48,681 bases of DNA from Kocuria marina (GTDB lineage Bacteria > Actinomycetota > Actinomycetes > Actinomycetales > Micrococcaceae), in NCBI RefSeq assembly GCF_000786655.1, contig NZ_JROM01000008.1:1-48681 (forward strand). Reading direction: 5' to 3'. The position numbers and the translations under genes are program-made. Numbering within the stretch: position 1 is the stretch's first letter; every line of letters begins with the position of its first letter. The notes beneath the pieces are model-generated. The model was not told the origin of the DNA, did no database searches, and saw only the letters and a list, made by a program, of their open reading frames with translations. Shown piece by piece: positions 1-8,504 of this stretch.

Positions 1-80
1 TGTCAACGATGACCCGACGCAGCTGTCAACGATCACCCGGTGGGTCCCACAGCCAACACTGTCAACGATCTCCTGACGCT
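1..80. repeat. Three direct copies of a TGTCAACGAT motif
   Basis: The decamer TGTCAACGAT occurs at 1-10, 24-33 and 60-69, each followed by two variable bases and then CCCGACGC, CCCGG or CCTGACGC. The first copy is at the window edge, so the array may continue leftwards. From memory, similar TGTCAACGAT strings occur at ends of IS481/IS3-type elements in Actinobacteria, so this may be the terminal region of an insertion sequence lying to the left. No transposase is visible here, and the assignment is an inference. Confidence 0.4.
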
Positions 81-105
81 AGACACCCCCGTCTCCGCAA
101 AATGT

Positions 106-136
106 CGAGGGCCCCACACGTCATGTGGGGCCCTCG
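106..136. terminator. Stem-loop terminator of an upstream gene
   Basis: A perfect 13-bp stem (106-118 with 124-136, core GGGCCCCACA/TGTGGGGCCC) closes on a 5-base loop. It is followed by TTCGTG rather than a long T run, as is usual in high-GC actinobacteria. It probably ends a transcript entering from the left. Confidence 0.6.
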
Positions 137-162
137 TTCGTGTCGGGGGTACCCCCGCGATA

Positions 163-176
163 TTTACATTGGTAAA
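163..176. promoter_or_regulatory. Small palindrome TTTAC-N4-GTAAA upstream of the protease
   Basis: An AT-rich inverted repeat (TTTAC at 163-167, GTAAA at 172-176) lies in an otherwise GC-rich leader about 100 bases before the protease start. TAAAGT at 173-178 could act as a -10 box, so the palindrome could be an operator. A second self-complementary stretch, CGGGGGTACCCCCG, lies at 144-157. Function is inferred from position only. Confidence 0.3.
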
Positions 177-276
177 GTCCGTGGCACTCGCAGTCCGGTG
201 CTCCCGCCCACGGGCGTCAGCCACCTCGATCCGGTGCTGATCCCGCCTCCGCGAGCTGATTCCCGAGGGGGACATC

Positions 277-2235
277 ATGCCACGACGCTCCGCACGAACA
301 CTTCTCACGTTGTCCGTCTCCGCGCTGTTGCTGGCCACGGCCGCACCCGCGGCGGCCGCACCCCCGGAGGGACCCACCCCGGAACAACAGGCCCAGACGA
401 AACCCCCGACCGTGGGCGGCGTCGAATCCCTCGGAAGGGGAACGGGCGCCCAGGGCAAGGTCCTGGCGGAAACCGACCGGATCGTGGTGAAGTTCAAGGA
501 CCACGTCCCCGAGGCGCAGAAGGAAGAGGTCCTGACCGAGGTGGAGACGGCCACCGAGATCGAGGACCCGGAGATCGTCAAGACCACGGGCAACGCCGAG
601 CAGGTCGTGGAATCCGACACGATGCTCGACAAGGCGGAGCAGCAGGCGGTGGTCGAGACCCTCGAGAAGGACCCTGCCGTCGAGTCGGCGGAGCCGGACC
701 TGATCGTGGTCAACGGGCTCGCGGCGCACGCGGCGTCCGCCCCGAACGATCGCTACTGGAACTACCAGTGGGGTCCCCGCAACATCGGCGTGCCCTCCGC
801 GTGGTCGCACGGTACCGGTAACGGTGTGGTGATCGGGATCGCGGACACGGGCCAGATCAACCACCCGGATCTCAATCAGCGCACGGTGCGCGGGTACGAC
901 TTCCTCTCGGACCTGTACCACTCGCGGGACGGCAACGGGCGGGACGGCAACCCCCAGGACGAGGGCGACTGGAGCCCCGGGCGGCCCAACTGGTGGCACG
1001 GTTCGCACGTGGCCGGGATCGCCGCGGCCCACACCAACAACCGCACGGGTATCGCCGGGGTGGCCCCGGACGCCCGGATCCAGCACGCCCGCGTCCTGGG
1101 CGCGGACGGTCGCGGGTATGTCTCGGACATCGCGGACGGCGTGATGTGGTCCGCGGGCATCGCCATCCCGGGGGTCCCGCGCAACACGACCCCCGCCAAG
1201 GTCGTGAACCTCTCCGAGGCCTGGGACGCCCCCACGTGCGCGCCGGTCATGCAGAACGCAGTCAACCGGATGCACAAGATCGGGGTCCCGCTCGTGGTCG
1301 CGGCCGGTAACGCGGGCAAGAGCGCCAATCTCGCCGCCCCCGCCAACTGTGGCGGCGCGATCGTGGTCGCCGCGACGTCGTCCCACAACAGGATCACCGG
1401 CTATTCGAACTGGGGGCCCATGGTGGACGTCGCGGCCCCGGGCGGGGACACCAACGCGCCCATCTGGTCCACGGTCAACACGGGGAAGTTCAGCCTGGGC
1501 GCGCCTTCGTACGGGGACCTGAGCGGGACGTCCATGGCGGCGCCGCACGTGTCCGGGGTGATCGCGCTGATGAAGGAGCGCAACCCGAACATCGGCGTGG
1601 AGGCCATCCGCAAGACCCTGCGGGACACCGGCGTGAACGTGAACGGTTACCGCAAGGTGGACGCGGTGCGCGCCGCCCGCGCGGTGGCGCCCACCACGCG
1701 CGGGGCGATCGCCACGTACTACAAGTCCAAGGGAGGGGCGGGGGTCTACGGCAATCCGACCACCGGGGAGCGGGACACGGGCGTGGGTGGCGTCGTGCAG
1801 CACTTCGTGAAGAACGGGCGCACCACCAAGCTCTACTGGTCCTCCCGCACCGGGGTGCGCGAGGTCCGCACGTGGACGGGCATCGGCTCGCGCCACGAGG
1901 GCCTGGGCGGTGCCCGCGCGGTGGGCATCCCGTTCAACAACGAGCAGCGCACCGCCACCGGAGGCTATTACCAGAGCTTCGTGGACCCGCGTTCGGGCAA
2001 GACCACCAAGATCCTGTGGAGCGCTCGCACCGGTGCGCAGCCGATCGTCGAGAGCTCGGGCATCGGGCGGGTCTGGGTCCGCAACGGGTACGAGACCAAG
2101 GCGGGGTACCCGATCACCCCGGAGGTCCGCACGTCCACCGGCGCCTACCAGCGGTTCCAGAACATCAGGACGGGCGAGCGCACGCAGTACACCTGGACCC
2201 CGCGCGGGGGTGTCAAGGTCACCCGCATCAAGTGA
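277..2235 (+). CDS. Secreted S8 (subtilisin-like) serine protease with C-terminal LGFP-like repeats
   Basis: A 652-residue exported endopeptidase. Residues 1-28 form a Sec signal peptide ending in an Ala-rich AAAA stretch. Residues about 64-145 resemble an I9 propeptide (IVVKFKD, ending VESAEPD). The S8 catalytic domain follows at about 160-470 with Asp190 (GIADTG), His241 (HGSHVAG), oxyanion Asn345 (AAGNAG) and Ser419 (GTSMAAPH), so the triad is complete. Residues about 480-652 hold three roughly 50-residue units with YxxxGG, Gly-Pro/Ile-Pro and TGxYQxF patterns like LGFP repeats, which in Actinobacteria are associated with the cell envelope. The enzyme may therefore be held at the wall. The ATG at 277 is preceded by GAGGGGGA at 265-272. 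The gene stands alone, bounded by terminators. Its substrate is unknown. Confidence 0.93.
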   Translation: MPRRSARTLLTLSVSALLLATAAPAAAAPPEGPTPEQQAQTKPPTVGGVESLGRGTGAQGKVLAETDRIVVKFKDHVPEAQKEEVLTEVETATEIEDPEIVKTTGNAEQVVESDTMLDKAEQQAVVETLEKDPAVESAEPDLIVVNGLAAHAASAPNDRYWNYQWGPRNIGVPSAWSHGTGNGVVIGIADTGQINHPDLNQRTVRGYDFLSDLYHSRDGNGRDGNPQDEGDWSPGRPNWWHGSHVAGIAAAHTNNRTGIAGVAPDARIQHARVLGADGRGYVSDIADGVMWSAGIAIPGVPRNTTPAKVVNLSEAWDAPTCAPVMQNAVNRMHKIGVPLVVAAGNAGKSANLAAPANCGGAIVVAATSSHNRITGYSNWGPMVDVAAPGGDTNAPIWSTVNTGKFSLGAPSYGDLSGTSMAAPHVSGVIALMKERNPNIGVEAIRKTLRDTGVNVNGYRKVDAVRAARAVAPTTRGAIATYYKSKGGAGVYGNPTTGERDTGVGGVVQHFVKNGRTTKLYWSSRTGVREVRTWTGIGSRHEGLGGARAVGIPFNNEQRTATGGYYQSFVDPRSGKTTKILWSARTGAQPIVESSGIGRVWVRNGYETKAGYPITPEVRTSTGAYQRFQNIRTGERTQYTWTPRGGVKVTRIK

Positions 2236-2267
2236 CCGCCCGGCGGTGAACCACCCGCTGCATTCCT

Positions 2268-2313
2268 GGCCCGAAAAGGCACGCCACCGACCGGCAGCGT
2301 GCCTTTTCGGGCC
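2268..2313. terminator. Bidirectional terminator between protease and MFS genes
   Basis: A 17-bp perfect stem (2268-2284 with 2297-2313) contains an A4 run on one side and a T4 run on the other and closes on a 12-base loop. It lies between two convergent genes and can serve both strands. Confidence 0.85.
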
Positions 2314-2376
2314 TCGGATGTTCTCGGGCGGTTCGTGTGCGGGGTACGACGGCGCTGCGGTACCCGCGCGCGGACG

Positions 2377-3867
2377 TCACCGAGCGGCGTCGTCCCCCAC
2401 GCGGGTCAGTTCCGTGGGGGTGGAGCGGCGCATGAAGCACGTGAGCACGAGGACGATCGCCGCGATCACCGTGGCGGTGACGAAGGCCGCGTGGACGCCG
2501 GGGATGGAATCGGTCACGGTGGTGCCGTCCGCCCGCTGGTGGATCACGGTGCCGGCCTGCAGGACTCCCACGAGCAACGCCGTGCCCGCGCCGCCGGCCA
2601 CCTGTTGCAACGTGGACAGCGTCGCGGAACCGTGCGAGTACAACTGCGGCGGCAGCGGGTTCAACCCGGAGGTGAACGCGGGCGTGAAGATCAGCGCGAG
2701 CCCCACGGACATGGAGATCTGCAGGGTCACGATCCACCACACGGGGGTGTCGGACTGCAACCGGGAGAAGCCGAACATCACGAGGGTCAGCAGTGCGGCG
2801 CCGGGAACGGCCAGGGGGCGGGGGCCGAACGCGTCGAACAACCGGCCCACGAGCGGGCCCAGCAGACCCATGACGAGCCCACCGGGCAGCAGGATCAGAC
2901 CGGTCTGCAGTGTGTCCAGACCGCGGCCGGTCTGCAGGTACAGGGGCAGCACGATCACACCGCCGAACAACGCCATCATGCCGAGCGCGAGCACCGCCAC
3001 GGAGACCGTGAAGTCCCGGTGCCGGAACGTGCGCAGGTCCAGGAACGGCTGGTCCTTGCGCTGCAACCGGATCTGTCGCCACACGAACAGGGCCACGAGG
3101 ACCACGCCCAGCGCGAGCACGGTGGCACCGCCGGCGGTCGTGGAAAGCCAGCCGGACTCGGCGCCGCCGTGGGAACCGGCGGCCCCCACCACGGACAGGC
3201 CCTGGACCAGGGAACCGAAGCCCAGCACGGACAGCACCACGGACAGCAGGTCCAGTGTGAGGCTCCCGCGCTCGCTCACGTCCCGCAACCGCAGCAGGCC
3301 GATCACCAGGGCCAGCAGGACGATGGGCAGTACGAACCAGAACACCGTGCGCCACGGGAAGTGCGCCAGGATCAACCCGGATAGCGTGGGACCCAGGGCG
3401 GGGGCCACCGAGATCACGATGGACACGTTGCCCATCACCACCCCGCGGCGCTGCTGGGGGACGAGCATGAGGATGGTGGTCATCAGCAGCGGGAGCATGA
3501 TCGCCGAGCCGAAGGCCTGAATCACGCGCGCGGCGATCAGCACCCCGAAACTCGGGGACAGTGCGGCCAGCAGGGTCCCGGCCGCGAAACTGCCCATGGC
3601 CAGGGCGAAGACCGCGCGGGTACTGAAGCGTTGTAGCAGGAACCCGGTGGTGGGGATCACCACGGCCATCGTGAGCATGAAGGACGTGGTCACCCACTGC
3701 ACTGTGGCGGCGTCCACGTGCAGGTCTCCCATGATGTGGGGCAGCGCCACGTTCAGGACGGTCTCGTTGAGGATCACCACGAACGCGGCCACGAGCAGCA
3801 CCGCAATGGTCCCGGTGGTGCCCTGGGGGGCGAGCGTGCGTGGTTCGGCCGGAGCGGCAGAGGACAT
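2377..3867 (-). CDS. DHA2-family MFS multidrug exporter
   Basis: A 496-residue inner-membrane transporter of the major facilitator superfamily, drug:H+ antiporter-2 type (14 membrane segments in the family). The first segment carries NETVLNVALPHIM, the DHA2 signature. A motif A-like loop (GFLLQRFSTRAVF) and a motif C-like segment (APALGPTLSGL followed by WRTVFW) come next. The end is basic and polar (RRSTPTELTRVGDDAAR). I chose the ATG at 3867 (MSSAAPAEP) because membrane segment 1 begins about 28 residues later. The same frame stays open to 4071, but that extension is Pro/Arg-rich and unlike a transporter N-terminus. The substrate cannot be read from the sequence. It diverges from the FAD-binding protein gene, and no TetR/MarR regulator lies beside it. 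Confidence 0.88.
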   Translation of the reverse strand: MSSAAPAEPRTLAPQGTTGTIAVLLVAAFVVILNETVLNVALPHIMGDLHVDAATVQWVTTSFMLTMAVVIPTTGFLLQRFSTRAVFALAMGSFAAGTLLAALSPSFGVLIAARVIQAFGSAIMLPLLMTTILMLVPQQRRGVVMGNVSIVISVAPALGPTLSGLILAHFPWRTVFWFVLPIVLLALVIGLLRLRDVSERGSLTLDLLSVVLSVLGFGSLVQGLSVVGAAGSHGGAESGWLSTTAGGATVLALGVVLVALFVWRQIRLQRKDQPFLDLRTFRHRDFTVSVAVLALGMMALFGGVIVLPLYLQTGRGLDTLQTGLILLPGGLVMGLLGPLVGRLFDAFGPRPLAVPGAALLTLVMFGFSRLQSDTPVWWIVTLQISMSVGLALIFTPAFTSGLNPLPPQLYSHGSATLSTLQQVAGGAGTALLVGVLQAGTVIHQRADGTTVTDSIPGVHAAFVTATVIAAIVLVLTCFMRRSTPTELTRVGDDAAR

Positions 3868-4113
3868 GGAGAGGTTCCCAGCGTTGGAGCGGACGGGGTC
3901 GGGCGGGCCTTCCGGGGCCGGGCCCCTGTAAGGGTAACGGTCACAGACGAGCGCGTGCACATGGGCATCGGGAGCGCTCCGCCAGGCCCGCGGCACGCCC
4001 GCGGGTGGTGTACTGGTCGGTCCGTCGAGCACTCGAGCGCGACACCGGCCGGACGTCCACGTCGGATTCATGCCCGGCCCGAACGGGGGTCACCCTTCGT
4101 TATCCTGAAGGAC
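3868..4113. promoter_or_regulatory. Divergent intergenic region between MFS exporter and FAD-binding protein
   Basis: This 246-bp gap contains starts for both flanking genes. Towards the MFS gene a TACCCT -10-like box is visible on the minus strand (3931-3936 on the plus strand). Towards the FAD gene TATCCT lies at 4101-4106. No regulator gene or strong operator palindrome is visible. Confidence 0.45.
4101..4106 (+). promoter_or_regulatory. -10 box of a leaderless promoter for the FAD/NAD(P)-binding protein
   Basis: TATCCT is followed by 7 bases and then GTG at 4114, the spacing expected if transcription starts at the start codon. No clear -35 hexamer is present. Confidence 0.55.
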
Positions 4114-6117
4114 GTGGTGATTCAGCAACGCGTGGTGGTGGTGGGAGCGGGCCCCAGAGGCCTGTCCGTGGTGGAACGACTCGCGGCGCACTCCGCGGCC
4201 CACGGGATCCGCGTCCACGTGGACCTGGTGGATCCCTTCCCTCCCGGACCGGGGCACGTGTGGCGCACCGACCAGTCGGAGCTGTTCCTCATGAACACCC
4301 CTTCTCTTTTCCCCACCGTGATCGCCGCCGACGGCGCGTTGGCCGTCCCCGCGCTGGAGCCCCTGCGTGGGATGAGCTTCGAGCGGTGGCGCCGCGGCGT
4401 CGTCGCCGGGGAGATCACCCCGGTGAGCCCGCTCACGGACGAGCAACGCGATGAACTCGCGCGGCTGACCCCGCAGGGGTACCCGCCGCGCGCCACGTAC
4501 GGGCGCTACCTCGCGTGGGTCTTCGCGACCCTGCGGGAGAACCTGCCGCGCACCGTGGAGCTCACGGTGCACCGCGGCGAGGCCGTGGACGCGTGGGTCA
4601 GGACGGACGGGCGTCACCGCTACGCCGTGGAACTCGCGGGCGGTGTGGTGCTGCCCGCGGACGCTGTCGTGCTTGCGCTCGGCCACCTGGACGCGCACCT
4701 GCGTCCGTCCCAGAAGGAACTCGTGGACGGCGCCGCCGAACACGGGCTCACGTACTGGCCGCCCACCGTGCCCGCGGACGCCGCGTGGCCCGATCTACCG
4801 CACGGCGAGACGGTGCTCGTGCGGGGCATGGGCCTGAACTTCTGCGACGCGCTCGCCCAGCTCACCGAGGGGCGGGGAGGCCGCTTCACGCCCGATCTGG
4901 ACAACCCTGAACGGTTGGTGTACCACCCCTCCGGACGGGAACCGAAGATCGTGGCGGGCTCGCGTCGCGGAACGCCGTACCGGGCGAAGCCGCGGCTCCG
5001 GGGGTACTACGCGGCGTCGTTGCAGACCCGCTTCTTCACCGTGGACGCGGTGCGCGAACTCGCGGCCACGAGCCCCGGCGAGCTGTCCTTCGACCGGCAA
5101 CTCGGACCCCTGATCCGCAAGGACGCCGTGTGGAACTACTACGTGGTGCTCGCGCGCACGGCACCGGACGCGTTCCTGGGGAACCCGCGGGCCTTCCTGG
5201 ACCGGCTGGACGAGATCCTCACGGATCGCACGGACGTGAACTGGGCGCGCAAGAGCGATGCGCTGATCTCGGACTCGGTGGTCCCCGGGCGGCAACTGCA
5301 GCAGGCCCGGCTCGCTCGGCCCTTCGAGGACGTGAGCTTCGCGAGCCACGACGAGTACGCGGCCGCCGTGGTGCACTACCTGGACCGGGACGTCCACGGG
5401 TCCCTGCAGGGTGAGGACGATCCCGTCAAAATGGCGATCGCGTCCCTCAATGCCGCGCGCAGCGTGCTCAAGTGCGTCCTTGCGGAGATCGGCATCTCGG
5501 ACTCGTCCTGGGTCCACGAGCTGCAGCGCGAGTTCGAACCCTTCGTGGAGGGGCTGGCCTCCGGACCGCCCGTGCTGCGGATCCAGCAGCTCGCCGCGCT
5601 GACCCGCGCAGGGATCGTGCGGTTCCTGGGCCCCGAACCCCGCTTCGTCGTGGACCGCTCCGAGGGTTACTTCGTGGCCGCGTCCCCGTGGGTCGAGGCG
5701 GCACCCGTGCGCTCACGGTGGATGATCGAGGCCATGTCCCCGAGCAACGACGTCCACCGCAACATCTCCCCGCTGCTCACGCACATGCACGAGCGCGGCC
5801 TGGTGCGCGCGAAACTCATGGAGACGCGCGACGGCGCGAGCCCCGAGACGAGCACGGGTCTGGACGTCTCGCGCGAGCGTCCGCGGGGTGCCCACGACGA
5901 CGACGCCGCGGCCGGCTCGTTCGTCTACCGCGCCGTGGGGGACAAGGACGCGGTGGAACCCGGCATCCACGTGATCGGTCTGCAACTGTCCTCGGTGCAG
6001 TGGGGTGTGTCGATCGCGGCCGAGGCCGGTGCACCGGCCCACCTGGGTGCCCGGACCATCGCGGACGCGGACGCCATCGCCCGGGAGATCCTGGGGGAGC
6101 CGCGCGCGCGGCAGTGA
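4114..6117 (+). CDS. FAD/NAD(P)-binding protein (NAD_binding_9-like), probable oxidoreductase
   Basis: A 667-residue cytosolic protein. It opens with a dinucleotide-binding fold (VVVVGAGPRGLSVVERL, GxGxxG) and a second acidic strand end (VDLVDPFPPGPG). FLMNTPSLFPT and HYWPP/ATYGRYLAWVF-type segments match the large actinobacterial FAD-NAD(P)-binding family (PF13454) known mainly from genomes. A second glycine-containing strand (VLVRGMGLNFCDALAQL) may be the NAD(P) site. A C-terminal GLQLSSVQWGVSIAAEAG is also typical. The start is taken as the GTG at 4114 because of the -10 box seven bases upstream. A frame open further left overlaps the MFS promoter and is unlikely to be coding. The substrate is unknown. 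The gene is monocistronic and is followed after 21 bases by convergent deoR. Confidence 0.8.
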   Translation: MVIQQRVVVVGAGPRGLSVVERLAAHSAAHGIRVHVDLVDPFPPGPGHVWRTDQSELFLMNTPSLFPTVIAADGALAVPALEPLRGMSFERWRRGVVAGEITPVSPLTDEQRDELARLTPQGYPPRATYGRYLAWVFATLRENLPRTVELTVHRGEAVDAWVRTDGRHRYAVELAGGVVLPADAVVLALGHLDAHLRPSQKELVDGAAEHGLTYWPPTVPADAAWPDLPHGETVLVRGMGLNFCDALAQLTEGRGGRFTPDLDNPERLVYHPSGREPKIVAGSRRGTPYRAKPRLRGYYAASLQTRFFTVDAVRELAATSPGELSFDRQLGPLIRKDAVWNYYVVLARTAPDAFLGNPRAFLDRLDEILTDRTDVNWARKSDALISDSVVPGRQLQQARLARPFEDVSFASHDEYAAAVVHYLDRDVHGSLQGEDDPVKMAIASLNAARSVLKCVLAEIGISDSSWVHELQREFEPFVEGLASGPPVLRIQQLAALTRAGIVRFLGPEPRFVVDRSEGYFVAASPWVEAAPVRSRWMIEAMSPSNDVHRNISPLLTHMHERGLVRAKLMETRDGASPETSTGLDVSRERPRGAHDDDAAAGSFVYRAVGDKDAVEPGIHVIGLQLSSVQWGVSIAAEAGAPAHLGARTIADADAIAREILGEPRARQ

Positions 6118-6138
6118 TCCGGTCCGGGCGCGAGCGGC

Positions 6139-7074
6139 TCAGCCCAGGACCGTGCGGGCGGTGCGTTCGTCGGTGACGAGGTGGGACACGTACCCGGCCC
6201 GCAGTGCCGCGCGTAGGACCGGGGTCTTCGCCGCGCCGCCGGCCACGCAGATCCGGATCTCCTTGTGCCGCAGGGAGTCCAGGGGGATGGCCACGGTGCG
6301 GGCGTCGAGCTCGGGCACGGCGGGGTTGCCGGCGTCGTCAATGAAGTGCGAACACAGGTCACCCACCGCGCGCTGCGCGACCCCTTCCCGCTCCTCGGTG
6401 GTCAGGTAGTCGCGTGCGAGCAGGGGTGCGTCCCGTCCGGCGGAGCCCACGGTGAACACCGCCACCCGGGCGCTGCGGCCCAGGTCCAGGACGTACTCGA
6501 TGTGCCGGTCCTGCGCCACGAGGCGTTTGACCTCGGGGCTGTCGAAGAGCGCCGGGAGGGGCAGCGTGTGGGGGTAGGCGTTGAACGCGGTGCAGAACAT
6601 CCGCACGGTCTCGAAGTGCCCCGCCGCCGGTGAGGCCAGGCTGCTGCCGCCTTTGAGCTGGACCATGTGCACGCCGCTACGCGGTTGGGGGGTCAGCGCC
6701 TGGGCCACGGCGCGCATGGTGCGACCCCACGTGATCCCCACGAGATCGCCGTCGGCCACATTCTCCTCGAGCATGCGCGCCCCGGCGACACCCAGGTTGT
6801 GCAGCAACTCGTGCTCGGTCTCCGCATCGGCCACCACGGTGGCCTGGGCGAGCCCGAACGCGGAGCACAGCTCGCGCCCCACGTCCGTGGACACCGTGCG
6901 GGGGTCCCGGATCTCGATGCTCACGAACCCGCGCTCGCGCGCGTGCTGCAGCAGTTTGGACACCGTGGGGCGAGACATGGCCAGTGTCCGGGCCACCTCC
7001 GCCTGGGACAGGCCGCGTTCGTGGTAGAGCCGGGCCGCCTCCAGGGACTGGACGTCCCGCGCGGTCAGGTCCAC
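6139..7074 (-). CDS. deoR: DeoR/SorC-type sugar-phosphate-responsive transcriptional regulator
   Basis: A 311-residue repressor. Residues 1-60 hold a helix-turn-helix (LSQAEVARTLAMSRPTVSKLLQHARERG), and residues about 65-310 form the SorC-type sugar-binding domain (DLVGITWGRTMRAVAQ, QLKGGSS, and VCVAGGAAKTPVLRAALRAG near the end). Proteins of this type sense phosphorylated sugars. In Bacillus-type DeoR the effector is deoxyribose-5-phosphate. It lies 33 bp downstream of nupC on the same strand, inside the nucleoside-catabolism locus, so it is very likely the local repressor acting on the palindrome at 8381-8406 and controlling its own operon. The start is GTG at 7074 with CGGAG about seven bases upstream. 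Confidence 0.85.
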   Translation of the reverse strand: MDLTARDVQSLEAARLYHERGLSQAEVARTLAMSRPTVSKLLQHARERGFVSIEIRDPRTVSTDVGRELCSAFGLAQATVVADAETEHELLHNLGVAGARMLEENVADGDLVGITWGRTMRAVAQALTPQPRSGVHMVQLKGGSSLASPAAGHFETVRMFCTAFNAYPHTLPLPALFDSPEVKRLVAQDRHIEYVLDLGRSARVAVFTVGSAGRDAPLLARDYLTTEEREGVAQRAVGDLCSHFIDDAGNPAVPELDARTVAIPLDSLRHKEIRICVAGGAAKTPVLRAALRAGYVSHLVTDERTARTVLG

Positions 7075-7107
7075 GACGGCGCTCCGGTCACCGGCCGTGC
7101 AGCCACG

Positions 7108-8325
7108 TCACAGCCCCATGATCACGCCGACGAGCGCGGCGTTGAGCATGTTCGTGAGGAACCCACCGAGCAGGGCGAACAAGCCCAGCTGGGCCACGTC
7201 CGCGCGTCGGTCCGGGGCCAGCCCGCCGATGGAACCGATCTGGATCGCGATCGAGGACAGGTTGGCGAAGCCCGCGAGCGCGAACGTGGTGATCAGCACG
7301 GACTGGGGATCCAGGTTGGGGATCTCCGGGCCGAACGCGGTGTAGCCCACGAACTCGTTGAGGATGGTCTTCTGGCCGATGAAGTTGCCCACCTGTGCGG
7401 CGTCGTGCCACGGCACGCCCAGGGCCCACGCGAGCGGCGCGAAGATGATCCCGAAGAGCCCCTCGAGGGACCAGCCCTCGAAACCGAAGAGTGAGCCGAC
7501 CCAGCCGAGCACGGCGGAGACCAAGGCGATCAGCGCGATGAACGCGATCAGCAGGCAGCCCACGATCACGGCGATCCGGCCGCCGCTGATGGCGCCGTTG
7601 CCGATCGCGTCGATCAGGTTCTTGGACTCGGTGTCCCGGACCTTCAGCGTGTTCACGGAGGCCACGGAGGTCTCGGTCTCGGGCATGAGGGCCTTGGCCA
7701 CGAGCAGGGAACCGGGGGCGTTCATCACAGACGCGGCGAGCAAATAGGGCAGCGGTGCGCCCAGCAGGGAGTACCCCACGAGGGTCGATCCGGCCACGGC
7801 GGCGAACCCACCGGTCATACAAGCGAACAGTTCGGAGCGGGTGAGCTTGCTCAGGTACGGCTTGATCATGAGCGGTGCCTCGCTCTGGCCCAGGAAGATC
7901 ACGGTGGACGCGAACACGGACTCGATCTTGGACGTGCCCATGATCTTGTTCAGCGTCGTGCCCAACACGTGCACGAAGATCTGGATGACCCGCAGGTAGT
8001 ACAACGCACCGATCACAGCACCCAGGAAGATGATCACGGGCAGCACACTGAGCGCGAACACGAACCCGTTGTTGTCACTGAGCAGCCCGCCGAAAACGAA
8101 CTGCGTGCCCTCGTTCGTGAATCCGATCAGTCCCTGGACCAGACCGGAGAACCATTTCAGGGCCTCGTAGCCCGGACCCCACTTGAGGATCAGCAGCGCC
8201 ACGCCCACCTGCAACAGCAGTCCCACCGCCAGGGTGCGCCACTTGATCGCGGTGCGGTGGCGGGATAGGAGAATGATGATGCCCAGGATGAGGACGATCC
8301 CCACCAGGCCCTGGAAACGGTCCAC
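7108..8325 (-). CDS. nupC: NupC-type concentrative nucleoside transporter
   Basis: A 405-residue inner-membrane nucleoside symporter (CNT family). It has an N-terminal gate/TM region (GLVGIVLILGIIILLSRHR), the conserved FVFALSVLPVIIFLGAVIGALYYL block, the FLGQSEAPLMIKPYL reentrant loop, and late segments with GQKTILNEFVGYTAF and ALAGFANLSSIAIQIGSIGGLAP, which in this family bind the nucleoside and cation. I place the start at GTG 8325 (MDRFQGLVG), which matches the usual family N-terminus and has GGGG five bases upstream. A longer reading to ATG 8382 would add a basic tail and run through the operator. It is co-transcribed with deoR and diverges from deoA. Confidence 0.9.
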   Translation of the reverse strand: MDRFQGLVGIVLILGIIILLSRHRTAIKWRTLAVGLLLQVGVALLILKWGPGYEALKWFSGLVQGLIGFTNEGTQFVFGGLLSDNNGFVFALSVLPVIIFLGAVIGALYYLRVIQIFVHVLGTTLNKIMGTSKIESVFASTVIFLGQSEAPLMIKPYLSKLTRSELFACMTGGFAAVAGSTLVGYSLLGAPLPYLLAASVMNAPGSLLVAKALMPETETSVASVNTLKVRDTESKNLIDAIGNGAISGGRIAVIVGCLLIAFIALIALVSAVLGWVGSLFGFEGWSLEGLFGIIFAPLAWALGVPWHDAAQVGNFIGQKTILNEFVGYTAFGPEIPNLDPQSVLITTFALAGFANLSSIAIQIGSIGGLAPDRRADVAQLGLFALLGGFLTNMLNAALVGVIMGL

Positions 8326-8380
8326 GGTGACCCCAGCTTTCGACTTCCGGCGCCGCGACGGGATCCGCCGCGGCGCGAAC

Positions 8381-8406
8381 ATTTGTCAAAACTATAATTG
8401 ACAAAT
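8381..8406. promoter_or_regulatory. Perfect palindromic operator between nupC and deoA, probable DeoR site
   Basis: ATTTGTCAA (8381-8389) and TTGACAAAT (8398-8406) are perfect 9-bp inverted arms separated by 8 AT-rich bases. The palindrome sits in the only AT-rich patch of the divergent nupC/deoA region and contains a TTGACA -35 hexamer reading towards deoA and its mirror reading towards nupC. A bound repressor would block both promoters. The adjacent deoR product is the obvious candidate. Confidence 0.75.
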
Positions 8407-8428
8407 TTTCCGATACGCCGCCTAGGAT
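8398..8428 (+). promoter_or_regulatory. Promoter of the deoA-deoC-mutase operon
   Basis: TTGACA (8398-8403, inside the operator) and TAGGAT (8423-8428) are separated by 19 bases. The spacing is longer than the ideal 17 and suggests a weak promoter or one requiring DNA twist. A leader of roughly 70 bases precedes deoA. Confidence 0.55.
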
Positions 8429-8504
8429 TGCAGGACAGGTCGTGTCCTGGGACGCCCGGCGCCGACACGACACCGTGCCGCAGCTACACGAGGGAGTGAT
8501 CACG

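Noticed and set aside
3868-4071. N-terminal extension of the MFS exporter
   Set aside because: It is Pro/Arg-rich, lacks a membrane-protein character and covers the divergent promoter region.
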